A stretch of DNA of 64,000 bases, from contig NC_134400.1 in assembly GCF_050003625.1 (NCBI RefSeq), positions 191,981,726 to 192,045,725 of the forward strand. The letters are read 5' to 3'. How positions within the stretch are numbered: the stretch's first letter is position 1; every line of letters starts with the position of its first letter. This stretch comes from Haematobia irritans. Lineage: Eukaryota; Arthropoda; Insecta; Diptera; Muscidae. Shown one piece after another: positions 1 to 12,468 of the stretch. A program made the translations under genes and the position numbers. Below the pieces are notes generated by a model that saw nothing but the letters and a program-made list of their open reading frames with translations, was not told the origin of the DNA and ran no database searches.

Positions 1-988
1 AATAGTGGGAAAAACTACCATATCATTTCATGTTTAATGTAAGTGTCAACATGCGACACCCAGTTAATTAATTTGATCAACAACAGTGGCACATAGCCAG
101 TAACAGCATTACAGGGACCAACAACAAAACCATGCTCAAGCCTATGACTGACAAGAGCGGCAACAACACAATTCAAAAACTCTCTCACACACATATAAAG
201 TTTTTATATAATTAAAAACAAAAAAATAGTGTACAACACTATAGAAAGTTGTATGGACTGTGGTGAGCTCAAACACACACGCACATACTCCCTCCCACAT
301 AAATACACCACTCACATGTTCTCCTTCTCAAAGATGCTTATTGCCCTAACCATTGTCTTGCTCTTTGTCGGCCAGAGAGTACGGTTTGTGTGTTTTGCCA
401 ACCAATTGCCAAAGGCGTAAAGCAAAAAAGTTTATAGTCTACTTTTGTGCTGATATTTCAATGGTCTCTCAGAGAGAGAGTATAGGGGCAATTTTATTTT
501 TGCAAACTTTCATATTTGTTTAAATTTTTTATAAAACATTTTCATAATTCAAAAATCACAAACTTTTCAGACAACAAAATATGTAGGTATGCATATGCAT
601 GCAACGATATGTATATGCTTAAGACCCATCGGACTATGTGGTAGATGGTGGTAGTGACAAAAAGAAAGAGCGAATTTGCAAAACAGGCTTTTATATGACT
701 TTTACATTTACATTCAAAACCTTGTGGCACTTCCTCGTTAATAGTTGCTCAACTTTAATAACGCATCCTTTCACGTAAAGGATTTATGAGGATTTATTAT
801 GGACAAAGGGTATGAATAAAAGATGCCATCGTTTTTAGAGATATTCTGCTGAAGTATCGTATTCTTTTACACGATTATTAAAGCAATCGTGTAAAAGAAA
901 TTTTTATTTGGATTACTATAAAAGTGTTTAAAAAATTAAAACAAAATAAAAATTTTTCTAATTAATATAGGTCGAATATAATAAAAAC
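1..988. other. unassigned AT-rich DNA
   Basis: No gene or recognisable mobile element is visible. Short open frames exist (for example 229-420 plus) but show no domain, codon bias or plausible start context. There is a short GA microsatellite near 467-480. Confidence 0.5.
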
Positions 989-2643
989 AAGTAAGGAAAG
1001 CCTAAAGTCGGGCGGGGCCGACTATATTATACCCTGAACCACTTTGTAGATCTAAATTTTCGATACCATATCACATCCGTCAATTGTGTTGGGTGCTATA
1101 TATAAAAGTTTGTCCCAAATACATTCATTTAAATATCACTCGATTTGGACAGAATTTGATAGACTTTTACAAAATCTATAGACTCAAAATTTAAGTTGGC
1201 TAATGCACTAGGGTGGAACACAATTTTAGTAAAAAATATGGGAAACATTTAAATCTGAAGCAATTTTAAGAAAACTTCGCAAAAGTTTATTTATGAATTA
1301 TCGCTCGATATATATGTATTAGAAATTTAGGAAAATCACTGTAATTTTTACAACTTTTCGACTAAGCAGTGGCGATTTAACAAGGAAAATGTTGGTATTT
1401 TGACCGTTTTTGTCGAAATCAGAAAAACATATATATGGGAGCTATATCTAAATCTGAACCGATTTCAATCAAATTTGGCACACATGACTATATTACTAAT
1501 TGTACTCCTAGTGCAAAATTTCAACCAAATTTGACTTCTGGAGCCATATAAGTCCATATTGGGAGAAAAATATATATGGAAGCTATATCTAAATCTGAAC
1601 CGATTTCAATCAAATTAGGCACACATGACTATACTACCAATTGTACTCCTTGTGCAAAATTTCAAGTTAATCGGGATAAAAATCTGACTACTGGGTCCAT
1701 ATAAGTGCATATCGGGCGAAAGATATATATGGGAGCTATATCTAAATCTGAATCGATTTCAACCAAATTTGCCACGCATAGCTACAATGCTAAATATACT
1801 CCCTATGCAAAATTTCAGCCAAATTGGGCCAAAACTCTGGCTTTTAGGACCATATAAGTCCATATCGGGCGAAAGATATATATGGGAGCTATATCTAAAT
1901 CTGAACCGATTTCAATCAAATTTTGCACACTTGACTATACTACTAATTGTACTCCTAGTGCAAAATTTCAACCAAATTCGGCCAAAAATCTGGCTTCTGG
2001 GGCCGTATAAGTCCATATCGGGCGAAAGATATATATGGGAGTTATATCTAAATCTGAACCAATTTCAATCAAATTTTGCGCACTTGACTATACGACTAAG
2101 TGTTATGTTTGTACAAAATTTCAAGCAAATCGGTATAAAACTCTGGCTGCTGGGTCCATATTAGTGCATATCGGGCGAAAGATATATATGGGAGCTATAT
2201 CTAAATCTGATTCGATTTCAACCAAATTTGGCACGCATAGCTACAATGCTCAATCTACTCCCTGTGCAAAATTTCAACCAAATTGGGCCAAAACTCTGGC
2301 TTTTAGGACCATATTAGTCCATATCGGGCGAAAGATATATATGGGAGCTATATCTAAATCTGAACCGATTTCTTCCAAAATCAATAGGGTTCTATTCTGA
2401 CCCAAATTAGGAACATGTGCCAAATTTGAAGGCGATTGGACTTAAATTGCGACCTAGACTTTGATCACAAAAATGTGTTCACAGACAGACGGACGGACAG
2501 ACGGACATGGTTATATCGACTCAGGGACCCACCCTGAGCATTATTGCCAAAGACACCATGTGTCTATCTAGTCTCCTTCTGGGTGTTACAAACATATGCA
2601 CTGACTTATAATACCCTGTTCCACAGTGTGGAGCAGGGTATAA
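989..2643 (+). repeat. dispersed repeat family A, copy 1
   Basis: The copy begins with the start shared by all copies (GTAAGGAAAG, then a GC-rich AGTCGG/CCGACT stem-loop around 1007-1024, then TATTATACCCTG). It continues with several imperfect tandem units of roughly 150 bp, each containing TATATATGGGAGCTATAT and CTAAATCTGAACCGATTTC. It ends with a GACGGACA-type microsatellite (about 2490-2510) and a near-perfect terminal palindrome (about 2611-2641, ATACCCTG...CAGGGTAT). Open frames inside are by-products of the repeat. I cannot place it in a named superfamily; a non-autonomous Helitron/Helentron-like element is one inference from the terminal hairpin and internal minisatellite. Confidence 0.8.
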
Positions 2644-2689
2644 CAAGTTTATAACATATTGTAACTATAGAAAATTTGAGCTTTAATTT

Positions 2690-3612
2690 AGCTTTTATGG
2701 AAAATGTTGAACTGCTGAATCGAGTTCAATTAATTCAGCCTGGCTGACAAGAGTTTTCTATAGGAAAACTGCAATTCAGCCTGGCTGAATAGAGTTTTCT
2801 ATAAGAAAAAGTTAATTCAGCCTGGTTGAATCGAGTTTTCTATATGAAAACTTTAATTCATCCTGGTTGAATAGAGTTTTCTATAGGAAAACTGTAATTC
2901 AGCCTGGTTGAATAGATTTTTCTATAGGAAAACTTTAATTCAGCCTGACTGAATAGATTTTTTTTTTTATAGGAAAACTTTAAATCAGCCTGACTGAAAA
3001 GAGTTTTCTTTAAAAAAAATTGTAATTCAGCCTAGCTGAATAGAGTCTTCTATAGAAAAACTTTAATTCAGCGTGACTGAATAGAGTTTTCTATAGGAAA
3101 ACTTTAATTCATTATGGCTGCATAGATTTTTCTATAGGAAAACTTTAATTCATCCTGGCTGCACAGAGTTTTCTATAGGAAAACAATAATTCGGCCCGGC
3201 TGAATAATAGAAAAACTTTAATTCAGCCTGGCTGAAAAGAGTTTTCTTTAAGAAAACTTTAATTCAGCCTAGCTGAATAGAGTTTTCTATAGGAAAACTT
3301 TAAATCAGCCTGGCAGAAAAGAGTTTTCTTTAAAAAAAAATTAGTTCAGCCTAGTTGAATAGAATTTTCTATAGAAAAACTTTAATTCAGCGTGGCTGAA
3401 TAGAGTTTTCTATAGGAAAACTTTAATTGAACTAGGCTGAATAGAGTTGTTTATAGGAAAACTTTAAGTCAACCTGGCTAAATAGAGTTTTTTTATAGGA
3501 AAACTTTAATTCAGCTTAACTGAATAGAGTTTTCCATAGGAAAACTTTAACTCAGCCTGGCTGAATAGAATTTTCTATAGGAAAACTTTAATTCAGCTTG
3601 GCTGAATAGGCA
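2690..3612. repeat. 41-bp palindromic minisatellite
   Basis: More than twenty degenerate tandem units of about 41 bp. Each contains ATTCAGCCTGGCTGAAT, an 8+1+8 inverted repeat, and the core GTTTTCTATAGGAAAAC, itself nearly palindromic. Units vary by point changes and small indels. It lies between two family A copies of opposite orientation. Confidence 0.9.
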
Positions 3613-4441
3613 ACCCTCCCTCTGATAGTAAACCTTCAATGTACATTGATCATGAGGTCGTATAATTAATATCATAATATTCAGTAATTACGTATACGTA
3701 CCCGTGGAACAGTGTATTATAAGTTAGTGCATGTGTCTGCAACACCCAGAAGGAGATGAGATAGACACATGGTGTCATTGGCAATAATGCTCAGGGTGGG
3801 TCGCTGAGTCGATCTAGCCATGTCCGTCTGTGAACACATTTTTGTGATCAAAGTCTAGGTCGCAGTTTAAGTTCAATCGCCTTCAAATTTGGCACAAGTT
3901 CCTGTTTTGGGTCAGAATAGAACCCTCTTGATTTGGAAGAAATTGGTTCAGATTTAGTTATAGCTCCCATATATATCTTTCGCCCAATTTTCCGACATAT
4001 GACCACAGAGTTCAAAGTTGTAGTCCGATTTACGTGAAATTTTGCACAGAGAATAGAATTAAAATACTAAATATGCATGTCAAATTTGGTTGAAATCGGT
4101 TCAGATTTCGATATAGCTTCCATATATAAGTTTTTCCGATTTGAGCAAAAATGCCAGAATACCCACATTTTCCTTATAAAATCCCCACTGCTAAGTCGAA
4201 AACTTGTAAACGTGACTCAAATTTTCCTTTATTTCTAATACATATCTATCGACCGATAAATCATAAATACACTTTTGCGAAATTGCCCCAAAATTGGTTC
4301 AGATTTAAATCGTTCCCATATTTTTTCCTAACATGGTGTTCCACCCCAGGGCATTAGCCGACTTAAATTTAAAGTCTATAAATATTGTAGAACACGGATG
4401 TGATATGGTATGTGGATCTACAAAGTTGTGCAGGGTATAAT

Positions 4442-5427
4442 CAGTGTTACCGTTGGAAATTTTGAAAAAGTCGCAAAAAAAGTCGCATACTCAAAAAAGG
4501 TCGCACAAAAAAGTAGCATAATGATAAAAAAGTCGCATACATTTGTGAAGTATTTTTATTACAAAAAATCTTCTATAAATCAACACAAAAACAATAAAGG
4601 AATACTTCCTTTAACATAAAGAGATATTTTAGCAACTTATTGTTTCATAAAATCCAGTAAAACGTAAACTTGCAATAAATAAAAAATGGATTTTTTTTCT
4701 CCTTCCTAAAATTATCATTCTATCATTATAAAATTATATAACTATTAGCCAATTAAAAGCATTTAAATCAATTAAAAAACAAAAATATTTATTTTTTATA
4801 CTACACTCCTAATTGACTCTGTGAAATATATTGTACGTATTATTTGTTTATGGCTAACTCTTGCAAGATTTTACTGGGAAAAAATTCCTAGCAAAAACTT
4901 GCAACTTATCTATTCCTCAAATTTCAAATTTGATCTCACTATGGCTCTCTTTTGCTGGCTTTTTGTAGTAAACGAAAGACTCCAGTAAAAATTTGTGATA
5001 ATTATCCAAAAATTAGTGGCTACTCGAACGGAGATAGTGGTTGAAATGATATGCAACAAAACAACGACATAACAAACCAGAACACCGTGTACTTCTCTCT
5101 TAGTTATGAGTGCTTCTTTGAAACATTCATTGCAACATTGCTTTGAAACATTCAGCATCCACCGTAGAAACACATTTCGCTCTTTGGTCGAAACTGGGTT
5201 TGAATCCATGACCCTTTGTATACAAGGCGGGCCATTGCGGTGGCTTCGCGTAAGGCGCACAGCGATGAATTCCCACTTATAAAAATTGCTTAAAATTTAA
5301 GCACTTCCCTCTTGTGCCACTTTAGTCGCATGCGCACATTTTACATATTTTAAAAAAGTCGCACAAAACGTCGCATGACGTAAAAAAGGTTGCAAAATGC
5401 GACTAAAGTCACACAACGGTAACACTG
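4442..5427. mobile_element. hAT-type non-autonomous element (MITE)
   Basis: It has perfect 14-bp terminal inverted repeats, CAGTGTTACCGTTG at 4442 and CAACGGTAACACTG ending at 5427, and an exact 8-bp target duplication GGTATAAT (4434-4441 and 5428-5435). An 8-bp duplication with CAGTG termini is the hAT signature. Subterminal GTCGCA motifs recur near both ends, as expected of hAT transposase-binding sites. No transposase is encoded; the open frame at 4910-5260 (minus) matches nothing I know. It carries a SINE-head fragment at 5186-5245. Confidence 0.88.
5186..5245 (-). repeat. tRNA-like SINE head fragment inside the hAT MITE
   Basis: Read on the minus strand, it matches the first 70 or so bases of the window's SINE family (GCCACCG..CAATGG..CCCGCCTTG.ATACA.AAGG), but with two internal deletions that destroy the A box. 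A degraded B box (ATTCAAACCC) remains. It is a fragment, not a tRNA gene. Confidence 0.65.
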
Positions 5428-5473
5428 GGTATAATATAGTCGGCCCCGCCCGACTTTAGACTTTCCTTACATG

Positions 5474-6415
5474 TTTTTAGTTAGATCCAATTAGAATAAT
5501 TTTCAATTATGTATATACAAATTGAAGAAAATAAATTCACTTTGAATTACCTTAAAAAATGAGAAGAAAATTTATATTCACATTTAAATTCAGCCATATT
5601 CATTTATATTTTATTTGTAGAAAAATTATCTTTGATATCTTAGTCACGGAGGTTTACATTTCATTTTCATAGAATTTTGCCATTATGTGCAAATGTTATA
5701 ATGTTATGTGCAAATGTTATAATGTTTCACAATTTTTATATGATCCTATAATTTAAGGTCTCGCATCACATTCATATTTTAGTGCAAACAGAGATTTTCT
5801 CGAATGCCATCCGAACCATGGTAAAAACATTTTGCTATAGAAATTATTATTTACAAAAACTAAAACTAATTCCTATTTTCTATGTCTTGTTTATTATGTT
5901 CACTCACAAAATACCCATTATTATTTTAGTTCAATTTTTTTTTGGTTTTCTTTTCTTTGTAGAAAAGTAATGTCACAAACATTCACAGATATTTCTTTTC
6001 TTTCTGGAGTACACAAATAAAAAGAACTTTTGAAATATTTACATACCATGCGAATTATAAACTAAAGATATTTTTATGACGAAATAAACTTTAGTATTAA
6101 GGGGCCTTAGATGAAGAAAAATTTAAAGGATAATAAATACGAATCCAGAGGTGAATATACATATTTTATATGAACTCATTTGGTTTGCACCAGAGAATTT
6201 TAACAAAAATTCCATTGGAAGATTATTGTCAAGAGCTCCCTTAAATTGAATTTTAAAGAAAATAAAATGTTGTTTGCCAACTCCTAAATTTTAAATATTT
6301 TCTTTTTTTAGTCGTATATTCGCTTACAAAGACTATCGTAGTATTGTAATCGCGGCTGCCACAGCTTTACTTTATGGTACTACATAAATTTTCTCTGGAT
6401 AAATAAAAATAAATT
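5474..6415. other. unassigned AT-rich DNA
   Basis: About 0.9 kb with no recognisable coding region or repeat. There is a small local duplication of CATTATGTGCAAATGTTATA near 5681-5725. Confidence 0.5.
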
Positions 6416-8700
6416 TTTGGACAAAATTTTCTATAGAAATAAAATTTTGACAAAATTTCCTATAGAAATAAAATTATGACAAAATTTCCTATAGAAATAA
6501 AATTATGACAAAATTTTCTATAGAAATAAAATTTTGACAAAATTTTCTATAGAAATAAAATTTTGACAAAATTTTCTATAGAAATAAAATTTTGACAAAA
6601 TTTTCTATAGAAATAACGTTTTAACAAAATTTTCTATGGAAACAAAATTTTGACAAAAGTTTCTATACAAATAAAATTTTGACAAACGTTTCTATAAAAA
6701 TAAAATTTTGACAAAATTTCCTATAGAAATAAAATTTTGACAAAATTTTCTATAGAAATAAAATTTTGACAAAATTTTCTATAGAAATAAAATTTTGACA
6801 AAATTTTCTATAGAAATAAAATTTTGACAAAATATTCTATAGAAATAAAATTTTGACAAAATTTTCTACGGAAATTAAATGTTTACAAAATTTTCTATAG
6901 AAATAAAATGTTGACAAAATTTTCTATATAAATAAATTGTTGAGAAAATTTTCTATAGAAATAAAATTTTGACAAAATTTTCTATAAAAATACAATTTTG
7001 ACAAAATTTTCTATAGAAATAAAATTTTTACAATGTTTTCTATAAAAATAAAATTTTGACAAAATTTTCTATAGAAATAAAATTTTGACAAAATTTTCTA
7101 TAAAAATAAAATGTTGACAAAATGTTCTAGGGAAATAAAATGTTGACAAAATTTTCTATAGAAATAAAATTTTGACAAAATTTTCTATAGAAATAAAATT
7201 TTGACAAAATTTTCTATAGAAATAAAATTTTGACAAAATTTTCTATAGAAATAAAATTTTGACAAAATTTTCTATAGAAATAAAATTTTGACAAAATTTT
7301 CTATAGAAATAAAATTTTGACAAAACTTTCTAGGGAAATAAAATTTTGACAAAATTTCCTATAGAAATAAAATGTTGACAAAATTTCCTATAGAAATAAA
7401 ATGTTGACAAAATTTCCTATAGAAATAAAATTTTGACAAAATTTTCTATAGAAATAAAATCTTGACAAAATTTTCTATAGAAATAAAATTTTGACAAAAT
7501 TTCCTATAGAAATAAAATGTTGACAAAATTTCCTATAGAAATAAAATGTTGACAAAATTTCCTATAGAAATAAAATTTTGACAAAATTTTCTATAGAAAT
7601 AAAATTTTGACAAAATTTTCTATAGAAATAAAATTTTCACGAAATTTTCTATAGAAATAAAATCTTGACAAAATTTTCTATAGAAAAAAATGTTGACAAA
7701 ATCTTCTATAGAAATAAAATGTTGACAAAATTTTCTATAGAAATAAAATGTTGACAAATTTTTCTATAAAAATAAAATGTTGACAAAATTTTCTATAGAA
7801 ATAAAATTTTGACAAAATTTTCTATAGAAATTAAATTTTGATAAAATTTTCTATAAAAATAATATTTTGACAAAATTTTCTATCGAAATTAAATTTTGAC
7901 AAAATTCTCTATAGAAATAAAATGTTGACAAAATTTCCTATAGAAATAAAATTTTGACAAAATTTTCTATAGAAATAAAATTTTGACAAAATTTTCTATA
8001 TAAATAAAATTTTCACAAAATTTTCTATAGAAATAAAATTTTGACAAAATTTTCTATAGAAATAAAATTTTGACAAAATTTTCTATAGAAATTAAATTTT
8101 GACAAAATTTTCTATAAAAATAATATTTTGACAAAATTTTCTATCGAAATTAAATTTTGACAAAATTCTCTATAGAAATAAAATGTTGACAAAATTTCCT
8201 ATAGAAATAAAATTTTGACAAAATTTTCTATAGAAATACAATTTTGACAAAATTTTCTATATAAATAAAATTTTCACAAAATTTTCTATAGAAATAAAAT
8301 TTTGACAAAATTTTCTATAGAAATTAAATTTTGACAAAATTTTCTATAAAAATAATATTTTGACAAAATTTTCTATCGAAATTAAATTTTGACAAAATTC
8401 TCTATAGAAATAAAATGTTGACAAAATTTAATTTTCTATAGAAATAAAATTTTGACAAAATTTAATTTTCTAGAGAAATAAAATTTTGACAAAATTTTCA
8501 ATAAAAATAAAATGTGGACAAAATTTTCTATAAAAATAAAATTTAAAAAAAAATTCTATTGAAATAAAATTTTGAAAAAAAAATTCTATAGAAATAAAAT
8601 TTTGCCGAAATTTTCTATGGAAATAAAATTTTGACAACTTTTTCTGTAGAAATAAAATTTTAACAAAATTTTCTATAAATTCTATATAAAAGATTTCTTT
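6416..8700 (+). repeat. 29-bp AT-rich minisatellite array
   Basis: About 78 tandem units of 29 bp. Each unit reads GACAAAATTTTC, TATAGAAA, TAAAATTTT in order. The unit contains the perfect palindrome TTTCTATAGAAA and, across the unit junction, the 9+1+9 palindrome AAAATTTTGACAAAATTTT. Common variants change TTTTGAC to TGTTGAC and TTTTC to TTTCC. Open frames across it are artefacts. Confidence 0.97.
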
Positions 8701-8800
8701 CGAATAAAACAACATTTATATATATACTAACCACAAACATTTTATCAACAACTTCAAGATATTTTTGTAATTTGGTAGATTTTTATAAACTGTTCTTAAA

Positions 8801-8835
8801 ATTTTGGTGGATTATTTTTGGTACGAGTGGCAACC
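8801..8835 (+). repeat. conserved 3' flank of the 29-bp array
   Basis: The sequence TTTTGGTGGATTATTTTTGG followed by TACGAGTGGCAACC recurs, with a few changes, after the arrays at 16874-16900 and 17102-17135. The arrays are therefore internal parts of a dispersed element rather than free satellites. The surrounding 8701-9118 shows nothing else recognisable. Confidence 0.7.
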
Positions 8836-9701
8836 GTATACTGTAGATGTAAAGTGAGGTATAGCTCCTACATGTATGAAATCTCTAGCAAAAACTTGCA
8901 ATTGCTATTCAAAGTCTTTACCATAGCCAACAGATCGCTGTGTGGTGGCAAAATACTCAGATATCTGTCAGTAGACACGAATAAAATTGTTGCCGTTGAG
9001 AACAAAAACAGCGTTGTTGTTTTCTACAGACATACACATTGGCAGGGAATAGTGCAGTTTAATAGAAAGACAATATGTGTACACCGAAAAAAAATCCGGA
9101 ATAAAATTTGATACATATATAGAATACTAGCGTAACCCGGCCCGCTTCGCTGCGCCTTCCGAAGCGTATTTGGAGGAACATTTTGCGTTAACTTAGTCAA
9201 CTATATCCTTCGTGCTGAAAACAAATTCGAAAATATTTGAATTCTTTTAAACCAATCGGACTACTTGATTTTTCGTTTATAGGTACAAATACGGCGGGAG
9301 TGGGTGTACCCTTTCCTCCAAATTTGTTTAATAATGTTCTGTATTCAAGTAGTTGGACAATCTTCTATATTTCTTGTGAATTTTAAGTGTGGTTTGTCAA
9401 GGAAAGGTATCCTTCTCCTCAACATATCTGAAAATTAAGCACTATATTATAATAACATACAAAGAATTACTGTTTCCCATCCAATAAATCGGAAAAAGCA
9501 AAAGTAGTAAAAAATTTTAGCACATTAAAATTTGCTAAAATGTTGGAAAATGATGCACCCTCTACGTTGGCTGCCAATTTCATGTAAATTTAAGTTCTTT
9601 ACTAAAAAGAAGTCTGGCAGAAGCCTGTGCAAAAATCATAAAATTATGTACCGAGTTCCCATTTACGGACAACCCTCTACTTTCAATTTAAGAAAAAAAC
9701 C

Positions 9702-10507
9702 AGTAAGGAAAGTCTAACGTCGGGCGGGCCGACTATATTATACCCTGCACCACTTTGTAGATCTAAATTTTCGATACCATATCACATCCGTCAAATGTGT
9801 TGGGGGCTATATATAAAGGTTTGTCCCAAATACATACATTTTAATATCACTCGATCTGGACAGAATTTGATAGACTTCTACAAAATCTATAGACTCAAAT
9901 CGGGTGAAAGCTATATATGGGAGCTATATCTAAATCTGAACCGATTTCAACCAAATTTGGCACGCATAGCTACAATGCTAATTTCAACTAAATCGGAGCA
10001 AAAAATTGGCCTCTGTGGTCATTTGAGTGTAAATCGGGCGAAAGCTTTATATGGGAGCTATATCTAAATCTGAACCGATTTGGCTGATATTTTGCAAGTT
10101 TTTCGAGACTCATAAAATATTCGGATGTACGGAATTTGAGGAAGATCGGTTGATATACACGCCAATTATGACCAGATCGGTGAAAAATATATATGGCAGC
10201 TATATCTAAATCTGAACCGATTTTTTCCAAAATCAATAGGGATCGTCTTTGAGCCGAAACAGGACCCTATACCAAATTTTAGGACAATCGGACTAAAACT
10301 GCGAGCTGTACTTTGCACACAAAGTACATCAACAGACAGACAGACGGACAGAGAGACAGACAGACGGACATCGCTAAATCGACTCAGAATTTAATTCTAA
10401 GACGATCGGTATACTAAACGATGGGTCTCAGACTTTTCCTTCTTGGCGTTACATACAAATGCACAAACTTATTATACCCTGTACCACAGTAGTCGTGAAG
10501 GGTATAA
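9702..10507 (+). repeat. family A subfamily 2, copy 3
   Basis: It has the standard family A start, a few internal units, a GACAGACGGACA tract (10333-10370) and a subfamily-specific tail (CTCAGACTTTTCCTTCTTGG) ending in the terminal hairpin ATACCCTGTACCACAGTAGT to GGGTATAAA. The tail differs from copies 1, 2, 5 and 6. Confidence 0.8.
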
Positions 10508-11612
10508 ATATGGGAAACGTTTAAATCTGAAGCAATTTTAAGGAAACTTCGAAAAAGTTTATTTATGATTTATCGCTCGATATATATGCATTAGAAGTTT
10601 AGGAAAATTAGAGTCATTTTTACAACTTTTCGACTAAGCAGTGGCGATTTAACAAGGAAAATGTTGGTATTTTGACCATTTTTGTCGAAATAAGAAAAAC
10701 ATATATATGGGAGCTATATCTAAATCTGAACCGATTTCAACCAAATTTGGCACGCATAGAAACAACGCTAATTCTACTACCTGTGCAAAATTTCAACTAA
10801 ATCGGAGTTAAAAATTGGCCTCTGTGGTCATATGAGTGTAAATCGGGCGAAAGCTATATATGGGAGCTATATCTAAATCCGAACCGATTTCAACCAAATT
10901 TGGCACACATAGCTACAATGCTAATTCTACTCCCTGTGCAAAATTTCAACTAAATCGGAGCAAAAAATTGGCCTCTGTGGTCATTTGAGTGTAAATCGGG
11001 CGAAAGCTATATGTGGGAGCTATATCTAAATCTGAACCGATTTCAACCAAATTTGGCACACATCGCTACAATGCTAATTATACTCCCTGTGCAAAGTTTC
11101 AACTAAATCGGAGGAAAAAATTGGCCTCTGTGGTTATTTGAGTGTAAATCGGGCGAAAGCTATATATGGGAGCTATATCTAAATCTGAACCGATTTCCAC
11201 CAAATTTGACACACATACCTATAATGCTAATTCTACTCCCTGTGCAAAATTTCAACCAAATCGAAGCAACCAATTGGCCTCTGTGGGCAAATGAGTGTAA
11301 ATCGGGCGAAAGCTATATATGGGAGCTATATCTAAATCTGAACCGATTTGGATGATATTTTGCAAGTTTTTCGAGACTCATAAAATATTCGGATGTACGG
11401 AATTTGAGGAAGATCGGTTGATATACACGCCAACTATGACCAGATCGGTGAAAAATATATATCGCAGCTATATCTAAATCTGAACCGATTTTTTCCAAAA
11501 TCAATAGGGATCGTCTTTGAGCCGAAACAGGACCCTATACCAAATTTTACGACAATCGGACTAAAACTGCGAGCTGTACTTTGCACACAAAAATACATCA
11601 ACAGACAGACAG

Positions 11613-11654
<42 letters not shown>

Positions 11655-11796
11655 GGACATCGCTAAATCGATTCAGAATTTAATTCTAAGACGATCGGTA
11701 TACTAAACGATGGGTCTCAGACTTTTCCTTCTTGGCGTTACATACAAATGCACAAACTTATTATACCCTGTACCACAGTAGTGGTGAAGGGTATAA
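10508..11796 (+). repeat. family A subfamily 2, copy 4, 5'-truncated
   Basis: It follows copy 3 without a gap and begins at the position equivalent to about 1240 in copy 1. It has five or six internal units, an expanded (GACA)n tract at 11601-11655 and the same tail as copy 3. The abutting tails suggest a tandem dimer or unequal exchange rather than two independent insertions. Confidence 0.78.
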
Positions 11797-12468
11797 AAAA
11801 AAATCGGGCAAAGGGGTGGTCCCCCTCCCCGACCAAATATCGAAAAATAATGTAGCGGATTTTCGTATAGATGCTAACCCCAACATTCAATGAAAATTTC
11901 AAGCAAATCGCATAATTTTGTTCCAAGTTTCAAAAAGTAGGGCAAGGGGGAGGTCCCCCTCCCCATCCACATATGAAATCATCGCGTACCCCATATTAAT
12001 TCCATAACCTCACCACATGTTCTCTGTAAATCTAAGTCGAACAAAGGGGAGGCCCCCCTCCGCCACCAAATATCGAAATAAAAATTAGCGGATCTTTGTC
12101 TAGATGCCAACCCCAATCTTCAATGAAATTTTCAAGCAAATCGGTCAACTTTGGTCCAATTTTCAAAAAGTCCGACGAAGAGGAGGTCCCCCTCCGCGTC
12201 AAAAAATGAGGTACCCTATTTGCACCACATGAACGCCACATGAAAGTTTCAAGTAAATCGGTTCAGCCGTTTCGGAGCCAACTCGGAACATACAAACAAA
12301 CAAATAAACAAACATAGATTGAATTTTATATATATAGATACTGTTGTTTTTAATCAAAACGCATGATTTATTTTAATATAATTTAAAATGACGATTTTTT
12401 GACATTTTATTGGCGGCCCATCAGACAAAAACAACTCTAATTGCCTTACTCACGTAGCTGTTCTGGTA

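Larger units (their letters stand above)
3704..5473 (-). repeat. family A, copy 2 (reverse), split by a MITE
   Basis: The reverse complement of family A: the 3' tail (CCCAGAAGGAG, then the CGTCTGTC-like tract) is at the left, and the GC-rich 5' start (GGCCCCGCCCGACTTTAGAC, 5444-5463) is at the right. Positions 4442-5427 are a later insertion. Only one or two of the internal 150-bp units remain. Confidence 0.8.
9119..12341 (+). repeat. dispersed element family C, interrupted
   Basis: The left part (about 9119-9700) opens with ATACTAGCGTAACCCGGCCC, a GC-rich start familiar from insect dispersed repeats. The right part (about 11797-12341) contains several GGGGAGGTCCCCCTCCCC-like palindromic blocks and ends with an ACAAACAAACAAATAAAC tract and TTTTATATATATAGAT. 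Similar TATATAGA sequence flanks both ends. Positions 9702-11796 are family A sequence inserted in the middle. No coding capacity is seen. I do not name the superfamily. Confidence 0.6.

Noticed and set aside
229..730. Short open frames at the left edge
   Set aside because: Both strands open by chance in AT-rich DNA; no features.
6416..8715. CRISPR-like appearance of regular short repeats
   Set aside because: Units are contiguous without unique spacers, AT-rich and eukaryotic; they are minisatellites.
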